Positions 46,512-57,699 of a stretch of DNA of 64,000 nt are shown here, piece by piece. Position numbers and translations under genes: made by a program. The stretch comes from Dimorphilus gyrociliatus (Eukaryota; Annelida; Polychaeta; Dinophilidae), in assembly GCA_904063045.1 (NCBI GenBank), contig CAJFCJ010000028.1, forward strand, positions 124,001-188,000. Reading direction: 5' to 3'. The notes beneath the pieces are model-generated. The model saw only the letters and a program-made list of their open reading frames with translations. It was not told the origin of the DNA and made no database searches. Each line of letters starts with the position of its first letter. Position 1 is the first letter of the stretch.

Positions 46512-49059
46512 ATGTCTAAATTAGAAGGATATGAGTATTATAGGAAGAGTTTAAACTCTGCCAAGTATGTTGTTGCTCCAATGGTTGATGCAAGTGAATT
46601 AGCTTTTAGAATGCAATGTCGTAAACATGGCGCACAGCTATGCTACACGCCTATGTTCAATGCTGGTTTATTTGTGAAAAGTGAACATTATAGACAAGAG
46701 AATTTTACAACATGCCCAGAAGACCGACCATTAATTGTTCAATTTTGTGCAAATGACCCTAAAATATTTTTGGAAGCCTGTAAACTAGTTCAAGATCGTT
46801 GCGACGGTGTTGATTTAAATCTAGGATGTCCTCAGCAAATAGCTCGTAGAGGTAAGTTAAAAGAAAAAGCTGTCTTTTAAGTTTAATGATGATTAACGTA
46901 ACTTTTTATTAAATTGTTATCAATCTTCCTAGGTCATTATGGGGCTTTTCTACAAGATGAGTGGGAACTTTTAGAAAAAATGGTTAGTCTATGTCATAAA
47001 GAATTAAAAGTTCCAATAAGCTGCAAAATTAGGATATTTAAATCTCTTGAAAAAACCATTAAATATGCAAAAACACTTGAGAAGGCCGGATGTCAATTGT
47101 TAACTGTTCACGGTAGAACAAGAGAGCAAAAAGGAGTCTTAACAGATATTGCCAATTGGAAGTTTATAGCTGAGGTTAGAAAGAATGTGAAAATTCCTGT
47201 ACTTTCTAATGGAAATATTCAATATTTCTGTGATATTGAAAGATGCATAAATTTTACGGGAGTCGACGGAGTGATGTCAGCAGAAGGGTGCTTATACAAT
47301 CCTGCCCTATTTGAAGGAAAAACTTATGCAGCTTACTTTTTAGCTGAAGAATATTTAAATTTTACGAAAAAGTATCCATGTCCTCTAGGTTATATACGTG
47401 GACATGTATTTAAGATTTTAAATCCTTGTCTACAATGTGATATAGATGAAATGAGACGAGCGAGAGATCTAATAGCTGGCGCTCAAGCAGTTGACACATT
47501 TTATGAAGCTGTCGCAATAGTCAAGTCTACCTGGCTGAGTTATTACAGAGGTAAACATGGTTATACGAGATAATATTCTTTTTATTTATAATGGGTACTT
47601 TTTGCAGATTCCAATTTAAGTAATGAAGCCTTGTTTCCGCTGAAATTTGTTTGTCAGCCGTACGTTAGACCGCCTATAAGAAATAACGAAGAACAAAAAG
47701 AAGAATCGGTGAAATCTGGCAAACCAGATAGAAGAGATATTTTAAAGAGAAAACTTGAGGAAAAAATGAAAATTTCCGAAGAAGATATGAATCGTTTATC
47801 TTTGAAAAAGTTAAAAAAGTAAGTAATTTGATTTAAACCTTATGTTTTAGCAACATAAAAGTCTTAGGTGAATAACTTGATTGGAATTATGAAATTCCTA
47901 CATTTTCTACTTTTATATCCCAGTATCAAACATGAAGCGAGATTGTTTATATTATCCTTTGTTAAATGTTATTGGAAATCCCTATTTAAATGTTAATCAA
48001 AATACGAAGAAATGTTAGAAATAGGAAACAAATTATAAATCTTATCTGTTTAGACTATATGAAGGCAATTATATAGCTATATTGTATAATCAATATTGTA
48101 TATCTAGTAAGAAATATTTATAAACAAATCCTTTTTAAACTACAAAAAACAATTAGTATATCTCTTATTTCTTCGTCATACTTAGATATTTGTGAATTTA
48201 TTAAATACCATTTAATTAACAACTCAGAATTCTGATTTGGAATATTTGTCCAATATTTTTGGTACCGTAAAAAACTCTGTGGATAATGAATTGTAAATAT
48301 TATATATTATATAAAGTTAATATTATAGATATTCTTAATTCAATGAAGAACAACTAATGTTGCTTTTCGTAATGAAGATAAATCTATTTCGTATTCTTAT
48401 CTTAAAAAATAATACTAATTCCATATTGAAATCTAGTCTTCTGGAAATAGAATAAAAGTATGTTTCAAGGAAGGTATTAGCTGCTTTTCTCATGAAATAG
48501 AATTTTTTTATTAGCAGAGAATGACGTTAAATCTATAATGGTTAACTTAGAACTTGTTTCGTACAAAACGACTATTATTCGAGCAAAACTTTGAGTACCT
48601 AGCATTAGTTATAATAAGAAGAAAAGTGAACTTTTTGTTTTAATAAATAGAAAAGTATTTATGCTGAAGTATTTTTTATAAAGAGGAAATTTAGTATAAA
48701 TAAACATAAACGACGTAACTTATGTAATGATTTCCAATTAGTGTCTCATTTTGTGGTATTTTGCAGGAAAATTATCTCAATATAATGAATAATTTTTTGT
48801 TAGAATGAAATATTCTAATATTGTTAATTGTATCATTTTCTCTTTTTTTCCCCATAGATTATTGAAAAAGCCTAAGAGAAGAAAAATTCCAGAATACTCT
48901 AACAATCTAGACAAATGTCGAAATGACTTGTGCCCAAATCCAAAATGTTTACTTTGTGAATTCAAGATGTGTAAAAGTTGCTGTAGAGTTACTGCTAAAG
49001 AAAAATCAATAAACTGTACAAAACATCGTTCGTTGTGTGTTGAAGAAAGTTCTAAATAA
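46512..49059 (+). CDS. DUS1L: DUS1L, tRNA-dihydrouridine(16/17) synthase
   Basis: Four exons, 46512-46851, 46933-47550, 47608-47818 and 48858-49059, join in phase to 456 residues. The ATG at 46512 gives [10 protein letters not shown], aligning with the vertebrate start MPKLQGFEFW. An earlier in-frame ATG at 46440 only reads through an acceptor. The TIM-barrel flavin core shows [66 protein letters not shown] and GVMSAEG. The enzyme reduces uridine 16/17 in tRNA using NADPH and FMN. The last exon encodes a Cys-rich C-terminus (C-x4-C-x4-C-x2-C, then C-x2-C-C), probably the metal-binding tail of animal DUS1L. The third intron, 1039 bases, is the longest in this locus. Confidence 0.95.
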
Positions 49060-49450
49060 ATTAAAATACAATTGTGATTGTTATCTATAAAATTTAATTA
49101 AGTTTTGCTAATTCTACGAAAAATAACAACGGATAATTATTAATAAACAGGAGATTGTTTGGTCTCATTCAATAAAATATAGATTTCATTTCATTTAACC
49201 CGATTTTTATTAATATAATTAGAAAAGTTAAGATATAGGAGGAAAATCTAAAAGATTAGATCTGATTGGTGTTTATCTTTCCTTGAGGGCACTAATAGCA
49301 ACTTCCGATTCAGCAACTTAAGGCTGTTTTTGCGGAAAGAAAAGTGAATCGGAACAGGAGACCCTACATATCACTTATTACCCTTATTATCGCCTGAAAA
49401 TATTTATTCAATTAAGTATAATATATACGTACTTTTAAGCAAATTTAGAA
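49060..49450. other. Intergenic, no gene seen
   Basis: About 390 bases between DUS1L and the C10 gene, both on +. The last ~180 bases are less AT-rich and presumably promoter for C10. Confidence 0.45.
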
Positions 49451-49896
49451 ATGTCAGATCAACAAGAAACAAATAATCTATCTCCTCAACCTTTCACAGC
49501 ATCTACAGCTTTAGGTATAAGATATATTAGATATTTAAAAAATTATAAAGAATATCCCTATTTTTATTGTATTATTATTCCTATTCAGATGCCTTAGACG
49601 ATATCATAAAAGCATTAGAAAAACCTGAAAATGATATTAAATTAAGAGAGGCTAAGGAAAGTGCCGGCAATGATATGCTTAAGATGATGCAACTTGTGTT
49701 TCCTTTGGCCACACAAATGCAAATGGAAGTTTTGCCAAAATACGGATTTACATCAGATGGAGATGGATTGATAAGATTTACACAAAGTGTTAAATTATTA
49801 GAAAAACAAAGCAATGAAATTGCTACTCTCAATTCAAAGCTAAGATCTCTTTTGATGCCACCATTGCAGTGTTCTTTGCCTAATGATCTGGAGTAA
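49451..49896 (+). CDS. C12orf57: C10 protein (C12orf57 / GRCC10 homologue)
   Basis: Exons 49451-49514 and 49589-49896 join in phase 1 to 123 residues. The family core is clear: DDIIKALEKPEN, LREAKESAGNDMLKMMQLVFPLATQMQMEVLPKYGF, DGDGLIRFTQSVK, EIATLNSKLRSLLMPP, against the vertebrate NDMGKMLQFVLPVATQIQQEVIKAYGF. The protein is small, helical and conserved across animals. Human mutations cause a brain-malformation syndrome (Temtamy); the molecular role is poorly known. Confidence 0.95.
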
Positions 49897-50399
49897 ATTT
49901 AGATGAAATTTTGTTTTTTATACATATATATATATATATATATATTATATGGTGCTTCTTTAATATTCAGTATATATATTTAAAAAAATCTATGATCATT
50001 TGATATGTATATAGTTGAATATAGTAATTTTCCAATAAAATACCTCTATCCAATCTATTGAACGTTTAAATCCATCAAAATATGATGTTATTCTCATATT
50101 TGTATGGGCTGTCTTATGTTTATTTATATCTCGTTGACTATTTTTAGCTTTGAGATCTCAGCATATGCAAATTATTTTTTTGGTTGTAATCCAGGATTCA
50201 TAAACAGAATTGGCCTCCTTTCCCACACCCCTCATCTTTCTTACCCGCCCTTGCCTTGCCAAGTTTTTTCGATCTATTGCCCAGAATCTTAAGTAACCGC
50301 CTAAAACTATAAATAACAAACTATTGGATCTTTTGGTATTTTTCATTTTTTTTGTTTATTTTTTACTTAAAGCTTATGCAAATAATTTTTTTATTAAGT
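49897..50399. other. Intergenic, convergent 3' flanks
   Basis: C10(+) and the supervillin-like gene(-) converge here. It contains a (TA)n tract at 49923-49946. No gene seen. Confidence 0.5.
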
Positions 50400-51623
50400 T
50401 TATATTTGCTTATTAGAGAATTTATGCTTGAATTTTGCCAATACTCTCGGAGATCTTCTCGGAGAGGGGCACTTTGTCTTTTCATCCTCTGAACTGGAGT
50501 CTGTTACTGACAAAGTTTTACTCCTGTTTCTCATTATTATAGAATGTCTAGGTAACGGCAGTAAAGGCTCAGGACTATCTTCCCTCTCCTCGTTATCTTC
50601 GTATTCTAGGGAAAATATTAGAAATATATAAAACATAGTTTAAAATACGAAGAGCGTATACAGTATTTCTTACTTGTTATCACGAATCTTATATCCCCTC
50701 CAATAGAATGACTCTTTTTTAACAATTTCTTTGACTTCCTCTTTGAGTTGATTTGTTTCTCAAACTTTTGTTTCTCGCTATTTTCGGGTTTATCTTCAAT
50801 TTTTTTCTTTTTGCTTATTTCTAATCGTATTTCCTCATCTTTAGGAGGATTTTCGGCTAATTTATGGCCGTAGAGCATGTCCTGAATAGTTGGAGCTGAA
50901 TGACCCATAGAGTACAACTTTTTGATATGTTCTGAGATAGAATTAGATAAACTACTATTTTTTATACGTTCCGAGCTGGTTCTTTCGACTTTTTTCCCGC
51001 CAGATTTAGCCATACGTTCGTATTCATTTACTTTTGAAGTTACTGCAGTTTTAGTAGGTCTTTCTCTTAACTCTTTTACAACTATTGAATTTTTATCCTT
51101 TGCTGACTTGTACAAAATCAAACTCTCCGGAACGTTTGATTGCCTAACCAGACGCCTAATTGGTGGTGCTGATAAAGCTGAAGATTCAGTACTTAATTGC
51201 TTATGTGAAGATTCAATATAAATTTTGCTCTCTTTAACTGGTTTTCGTTCTTCAATCATATGTAAAGGTCTTTGTGGTTGTGTATTTACACGATTACATA
51301 TAGACTGTAGATCTACTTGACCTTCCAGAGATATGCCAAATCTTTCTGCAATTTCCTTTCTCTTTTGTTGTTTGTATAATCTTATACGTTCTTCTCTCGA
51401 AAGATGGGCGAAAAGATTGGATTTAAGATAGTCGGTTGCCGATACTTCAGAGTCTGTAGACTTTTCATCATTCTTTAATACGCAAATTCTCCTTGGCCAT
51501 CGAGGAGATGGTGGAACACTCGAATCAGTTGTTGAATCTGCAAATCTTATCTTATAATCTGTGCCAAATTCTCTGCTACCTCCTTCATTCTTGTCACCGC
51601 TCTCTTGTCTAATTAACTTAAAA
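50400..51623 (-). CDS. Supervillin-like N-terminal protein, 5' end incomplete
   Basis: Two exons are supported: 51623-50674 and 50605-50400, joined in phase 1, giving about 384 residues. A Ser-rich, disordered protein contains one recognisable block near residue 75: LFAHLSREERIRLYKQQKRKEIAERFG. It resembles the repeated RxERIxRYKxERRxxLAExYG motifs in the N-terminal half of supervillins. A basic KKKKIEDK...KRKSKKLLKK region and a tail of SP sites (SPRRSPRV) follow. No gelsolin or villin-headpiece domain is present, so this is either a short isoform gene or a split relative. The first exon starts at an acceptor (CCCTATAG at 51624-51625) with no ATG in frame before the motif. The missing start exon is not visible in the ~100 bases before the divergent neighbour. 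Confidence 0.55.
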
Positions 51624-51723
51624 CTATAGGGAAAAATGACAATGTGTAAGGAGAATGAAAATATTTACGTTGTTTTTTCTCCTATTTAAATAAAAAATAA
51701 ATAAAGAACAATTATAATAAACA
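51624..51723. promoter_or_regulatory. 100-base gap between divergent genes
   Basis: Only 100 bases separate the first visible exon of the supervillin-like gene(-) from the ATG of the 999-residue orphan(+). A shared promoter would have to lie within it. Alternatively the minus-strand gene starts farther away, behind its neighbour. Confidence 0.4.
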
Positions 51724-54700
51724 ATGAATGACAACATAAAGATAAATTTATTAGGAAAACTCTATTGGAAATTGTGCGAAAGAGGTCGAATTTGGGTTAC
51801 AAGGAAGGAAATTTTAAAGATTAGCCCAATATTTGGCCTTCGCAAAGGTCATTTAGAGTGCATTTTTGAAAATTTAGCATCCTATAACAATCAATTTAAT
51901 AAATTAGACAAAAAGCATAAATCTTTTAAAAATATATTGAGAATTCGATTGGTAAAAAACATTGAATGCAAGATAAATTACAATGAAATAGAAGAAATAG
52001 AAGAAATACGCTTGGTCTATTTCATTGCTCTGACCTATTTTAAAACGATAGGTAATTTGAAAGAAACCTTAAATTTTATCTGCAAGATTTTGACAAAAGG
52101 ATCGGATAGAGAATATTGTCGAATTTCTTTTGAACTATGGTGCAATATTTATGAGATGTTAGCTTGGTTTTGCGAGATAAGAATAGAAACTGTTAAAAAG
52201 GTTATCGAGTATTTGATGCCGAAAGCCTTAGGTAGTTTATGCCCAAGATTTCTGTTTCAAGGCGGAAACTACGGTTTAGTCGGTCCCATAGATTATTTAT
52301 CTGTTGACTGTCCTCCTCTAACCGACGACATAAACTCTCCAAATGACGATAATTCAACAATTTCGAGCTCTGAAAGCTCATTTGTTAATTCATTTTGGCC
52401 GAAGGAATTGGAAGGTGAGCTAATCGGCGACAAATTTAAAGAGTTAAATGGAAACGAAGGGATGATGTATGGTTTCCTTCCTAAAGAGTTGGCAGAACCT
52501 CTTTCATTCGTCTCTAATCAGCGCCAACTTGAAGGAAATTATCTATGGACAAGTGAGCAACTTTTTTCTAAAAAGCCTATCAGTATGGCGAATAATCAAT
52601 TTGGCAGGGAAAAATTAGAGGACGTGAATAACGAAGATGCTGATGAATCATTCGACATCTCTTCCTTAAGTAGAGCTATTTCGAAAAGAAAACTTAACAA
52701 TTCCGATTCTAAGAAATTCAAAGCAGAAATAATTATTGGACGTAAGTGTGATATCCGGTCCTCTGATTTCTCTTCTAACTTGCTTCATCGGATAACATCT
52801 TGGACCAGGGCGTCATCTAGTCACGATTTTTCATCGACAGCAGAGGCTAATCAACAGGCGGTAAAGAGCACTGAAGAAATTTTGGACATAAACAACTCAT
52901 TTGACCCTTTAAGGAACCAAGTTTTGATTGAAAATACGATATTTGAAGTTCCTAAAATGTCATCATCTCTATTAAATTCTTCATCTACATCAATTTCTTC
53001 GAAATCTGAAGAATTACTATTAAATTTTAACACAATTAAGGCTGTACCATTCGTAAAAACACCAGACGGAATTTCTCCTACAGTGAGTTCTTTTTTCAAG
53101 CAAAAATATGTTAGAGGTTCCTGGAATGGAACGGTTGAACAAGGGAATATTACCAATCTCTCTTTTCGCGACGTACAGTGTCTACCTCTATGTAATGTAG
53201 AAATCCTCCACATAGGATTAATTGATATGAATTTGAAAGGGTCAGAGATATCGGGAAAGCTGCCCTTAACCTTCCGTTTCGGTCAAACAGGTCCTGATCA
53301 ACAGCTTTTATGCCGAGTTGAAGGTAAACTAGAGAACAATATTGCAACTGGAACTTTTGAAAGTGATATACTACCTAGGAGGAGTCTTATTGATAGTTCA
53401 CAGGATGTTCAAGATGAAAAGTACATAAGTACATATACAGAAAATCAAGAAGCTCCACCAAAATATTCTTTAATGCTCAATCAATTTGACAAAATTATCC
53501 AGGAGGAGAACGAAATACTGAATGCTGTTTCCGATTCTCAACTACTACATGACAAAAGAGAAATTAATAAGGCAAATGCCTTAAAAGTCTATTCTTCTTC
53601 TAGATACAGTCCTGATGTTTTCCAAGGGATCAAGTATCTATCTGGAGAGTGGTACTCTGATTATGATGGAAGAGAACTAGTTAACCTTGAAGTTCGAGAT
53701 ATTAGAGCAGTACAAACAGATCTAACGACTGCAAGTTTAACTGTAGCAAATTTAGAGGTTAAATCCGAAGTCACAGATAATATTGTGTCTGGAACGCTTC
53801 TACTAACGTTTATTTGCAAGGAGTTGGACAATAGGAGTCAAACAAAGGTATGCATCGTAAAAGGAGTAGTTGATGGGACACTAGCTAGAGGAACGTTTGA
53901 AAGCGAGCCAGATACATTTCATTCCGTTAAGCATAATGATACCATGTTTGTAAGAACTTTAAGTGAAATGAATTTATCTCCTATTAAAATGAAAAACTCC
54001 GTTAACGATTCCAGTATTGCAGAGGAAGAAAACGAACAAATTTCAAAATCTATTACAGGAGCTATCCGTAAGATATACGATGAAATGGATCTTAAAGAGG
54101 ATGATGAAAAATCTGACAGAATAATGTCAAGGTAATTAATCATCTTACTTCGTTTTATTATTTAATTTTAGAGTACTAATTTCAATAAATATGTAAAACC
54201 AATAGGGACCTTACAAACTACCCAGCTCATACTAATATTGTCTAAATAGTCAATCTTGACGGTGATGGATTGATTAGACAAACTAAAGCTAGGCTTGTAG
54301 TTTGTATTGCTCATTTAATCGCTAGCATATGTTAAGTCGTTTCCGTTTATCTTTGGCTTTTCAATAGATAAAATCTTAAAAGACTATTTAAAAGTTTGCT
54401 TTTGCAGGAGAGACGTAACGACCAGACCTAAACAACAAGTTCAATTGTCCAATAAAGGGAGCAAAGGTATGTTGCAAAAAATTTTTATTGGGCAATAAGC
54501 CAGATGATTACAATCATTTTAGTATCGAAAAGTCTATCATCAAGATTTAAGCCCGACTTAAGAATGGAAGACAGCTCGGATGGGAACATTACAGTAAAAT
54601 CCACCTCTTCCGCAATGTCTTTTAAGACATCTCGAGAAGATGTTCTTATAACGGGATATTGGCAATTTGAAGATCTTAATAAAGGAACTATTGAGAAATT

Positions 54701-55055
54701 AAGAGTAGAAAATTTAAAGGTTTTCAGATGCAGCAATCCAATAGCAAAAGTAAAACTAATAGAATATCAGCCTAACATTAAGATAGATGGAAATTGCGCT
54801 AAAGGAACAATCACTTTACAATTACTTATAGAAGACACGGAACCAATTAAAACATTCCTATGCGACATCATTGGCGTCGTGGAAAGTAATGGAAACGTTA
54901 GTGGAACTTTAACAAATGAAGATAGAATTAACGACAAACAAATGGAAGATCAATATATATCAACATATACTGAATTAAAACAAGTTCCGCCCAAATTATC
55001 AAGCGTAGATATTCATAGAAATTACATAGAAACCATAGAAGAAGAAAATGATTAA
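51724..55055 (+). CDS. Orphan 999-aa protein with three tandem beta-rich repeats
   Basis: Exons 51724-54131, 54408-54466 and 54523-55055 join in phase to exactly 1000 codons. The N-terminal ~190 residues are helical (KLYWKLCERGRIWVTRKEIL, then FELWCNIYEMLAWFCEIRIE) and do not match a family I know. A disordered Ser/Asn-rich linker follows. Three related units of about 110 residues occupy the C-terminal half. Each opens with G-x-W, has V-x-D/N-(I/L)-(R/K) strands and ends G-x-(F/L). They begin near VRGSWNGTVEQGNITNL, LSGEWYSDYDGRELVNL and ITGYWQFEDLNKGTIEKL. Units 1 and 2 end GTFESD and GTFESE; unit 3 ends GTLTNED. Units 1 and 3 end with YISTYTE..(A/V)PPK. No signal peptide or TM is seen, so it is probably intracellular. 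Confidence 0.7.
54212..54306 (+). repeat. Imperfect foldback within intron 1 of the orphan repeat gene
   Basis: TACAAACTAC (54212-54221) is the inverse of GTAGTTTGTA (54297-54306). Further in, AGCT with AGCT, TTGTCTAA with TTAGACAA, and TCAATC with GATTGA also pair around a 12-base loop. The structure is 95 bases long with internal loops. Confidence 0.6.
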
Positions 55056-57699
55056 AGAAATAGTAAAACAAACCTAAACTTTTTAGTCGTCTCTTCATTT
55101 GCCTTTCTAACGAAAGGGCGCTTTAGTTGAGGCGAACTGTTGAATGTTACAGGCTTCAATTGGCCCGATACTGTTTTAAAAAAGAACATATATACTCTAA
55201 TAAATCTGATAATAAAAGTTAAATGGATAAAAAAACAGAAAGAAGAAGGGGGAGGGGCGGGCGAGCGATCGAACGGGCGGGCGGGAAACGTTGATGAAGG
55301 TATTCAATTAAAATTGATTAATTTGAATAGATCCTTTTTTTTACTTTCATAAAAGACTATACAAAGTTTATATATATATATAATCTGTATCTTGGATAAG
55401 ACAATGCTACTAACATCTTAATTGCAGCTGCGAAATAAGAATTTTGTGCAGGAAAAATACTGCAACGTGGTAGATACAATTACTTTTGCGTTCACTTGGA
55501 TCAACTTGCAATAACTAACTTATGTTTTTTCTTTAAATTTGTCTTTAATTTAATTCCATTACCTACTTTTTATCAGGCTTAGAATATACACTATTACACA
55601 AATTGTATACAGTATTATAATCATAACCTTTTAGTTGATTATCATTGATATACTAGACTTTAAGCAGTATCAATTTTCTTTTTCCCATTACTTAAAATTC
55701 TTCTACAAACCTGGAATTAATTGGCGTCCAGAAACTGAAATAAAAGCGGATTTTGAATCTTCAACATCGTTTTTGGAATGTTCTTTAAATTCTCCAACTT
55801 TTTTATATTCTTGATAATCGGGATGGCATCCTTCACTCCAAGTTTTCCCTCTTTGGAACCGTTCTACTTTGACGGAGAGGAGAAGAAAAAAAGGTAAAAA
55901 AGAGAAATTAGTTTTCTTAGAACGCATCATTTTACATCTTTCAACGAACTCCTAGGCCTAGAGTAGTGGAGTTATTTTAGAATATTTTTTTATGGTAATA
56001 ATTGCCAAAAGAGAATGAATAGCAATTAAGAAAGAAGTAAAAAATTAGATAATGTACAGATTCAAGTCTAAAGAAAACTGTTTATATTTACTAGTTGGAT
56101 TGTTTATATTAGCACCAAAAAGAGGCCTAAGTAGAGAAGGGTAAGAAGGTAAAAACGGGTATTTTTAATTATTATATGATATCCTCGAAGAGTTTTCTTT
56201 TATTTACATATTTTGTTTTTATAAAAGTAAGAATATTTTACAAAATTTAATCCTGACCTCTATTCGTAAATCTTGATCGAAATTTCTCCCATCTACATGA
56301 CGACATATTCCCAGATTTTCTTTTCTTTTTCTCGTTCTTTTCTCTTCCTTTGTTTTTAATTATTTCCTTTCCTATCTTCACTAAAGCCCGTAAAACGTCT
56401 GAATACTGCTGTACATCTGCGGAATGCAGTACGATCTTACGGGGCGCTACTATCGCCCTACGTAAAACTAACCTTCAAATATTCTCAGTACCTTTATATG
56501 CCATTACGATTTATTCTAATCATATTAGCTGATTAAACGGAGAAAAATCTCTCTCTTTAAAAAACTTTTGGGAAATATGTTTTCTTGGAGAAAGTTTAAG
56601 CTTCAGCGACTCCTCACCAAATACTTCTTTCCGGTAGGAAAGATTCGATAAGAATTTAGGTTGTGCGATAGGCCTAATAACTCTCTTCAACCCCCACCCG
56701 CCCTCTCTCTCTCCTCGGGATTTAGATGTTTTCTGTTAGGTGTCGGACATTTCAGCCTACATTTCTAGAGTAACAAAAAAACTGTTTTTTTTTGTTTTAA
56801 TTGAATAATAGTAAAAATTACCATATAGACAAGATTGTAAAACCCCTCTACAGAGTAATTTGCATAAAGGTTATAGATGTCTTTTGGTATTAAACTTAAG
56901 TCTTTCAATTTTACATCTCTTTTTGCCTAGAAAGAGGAGCAAACTTTCTTCTAAAAAGTCAGATTGATCGAGATTATAACAGTTAGATAACAAGCATCTT
57001 TTCAATTGTTTACACTCTAGGTTGGATGCCTATGATATTGGTAGGAAGTCTACCAGCGGAAATAAGTAGGGTTCCTAGTGCTAATAATCGGGCTATAGAA
57101 TAATTTAAGAGCAAAGACCAGAAGCAGTTAAGTATTATTTATAGCCAATTATAATGAAAGTATTAGTAAATCGCGTGCTTTTTTTTACAACCCGTATACG
57201 TATCTTGCACTGGATAAACCCCTTTCTTAAATAGAGCGGCATCTAGAGGTAGATCAGTTTACTCGTTCCCTCGTAATACATTTTACTATAAACTTTTTTG
57301 CTAAACCAGAGAAGATATCTGGTCTTCAAACGGGTTAGCTCTGAATATGTTGTCTTAGCGCTTTTTATTACAAAATATTAAAATATTGAATTTCACAAAT
57401 GTATAATGGAGAAAAAGAAATTGATAAAGTAAACTACAAAACATAATTATTTTATTACATTAGATAATATTAAATTGATATATTTGTGACAATGATAATA
57501 AATTATATAAAAATTATTCATATATAATAAGAGAAGTTTCTCTCTTTCAATTGGAATTATAGTAAATTTGAAAATAAATACAAGATAAACTAACCTAGTT
57601 ACTAGTTTCCCCTTTACTTTTATTATCATAATTATAATTTTTTTTGACTAGGTAGGTATATATACTTTTTTATATTCTTCAAGATTGCCTAGACTATTC
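55056..57699. other. Long intergenic region with GC-rich patch, hairpins and one small secreted ORF
   Basis: At 2.6 kb this is the largest gap in the window. It lies between the 3' ends of the repeat orphan(+) and the zinc-finger gene(-), so it need not contain promoters. It holds a G-tract cluster (55248-55285), a possible secreted small ORF on the minus strand (55703-55930) and a pair of hairpins (56404-56465). Base composition from 56,250 to 57,350 is less AT-rich than other gaps. I find no spliced gene. Confidence 0.5.
55703..55930 (-). CDS. Possible small secreted protein, 75 aa (doubtful)
   Basis: The ATG at 55930 opens a basic then hydrophobic leader (MMRSKKTNFSFLPFFLLLSV) followed by a polar, charged 50-residue peptide with one Cys, ending RQLIPGL. 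A second ATG follows directly. A GT donor (CCAG|GTTTGT) sits at the last codons, so the gene may continue in an exon I could not find. There is no homology I recognise. Confidence 0.35.
   Translation of the reverse strand: MMRSKKTNFSFLPFFLLLSVKVERFQRGKTWSEGCHPDYQEYKKVGEFKEHSKNDVEDSKSAFISVSGRQLIPGL

Noticed and set aside
56350-56532. 60-residue plus-strand open frame over the intergenic hairpins
   Set aside because: It starts at TTG, has no splice or family support, and its best-ordered part is explained by RNA-type inverted repeats.
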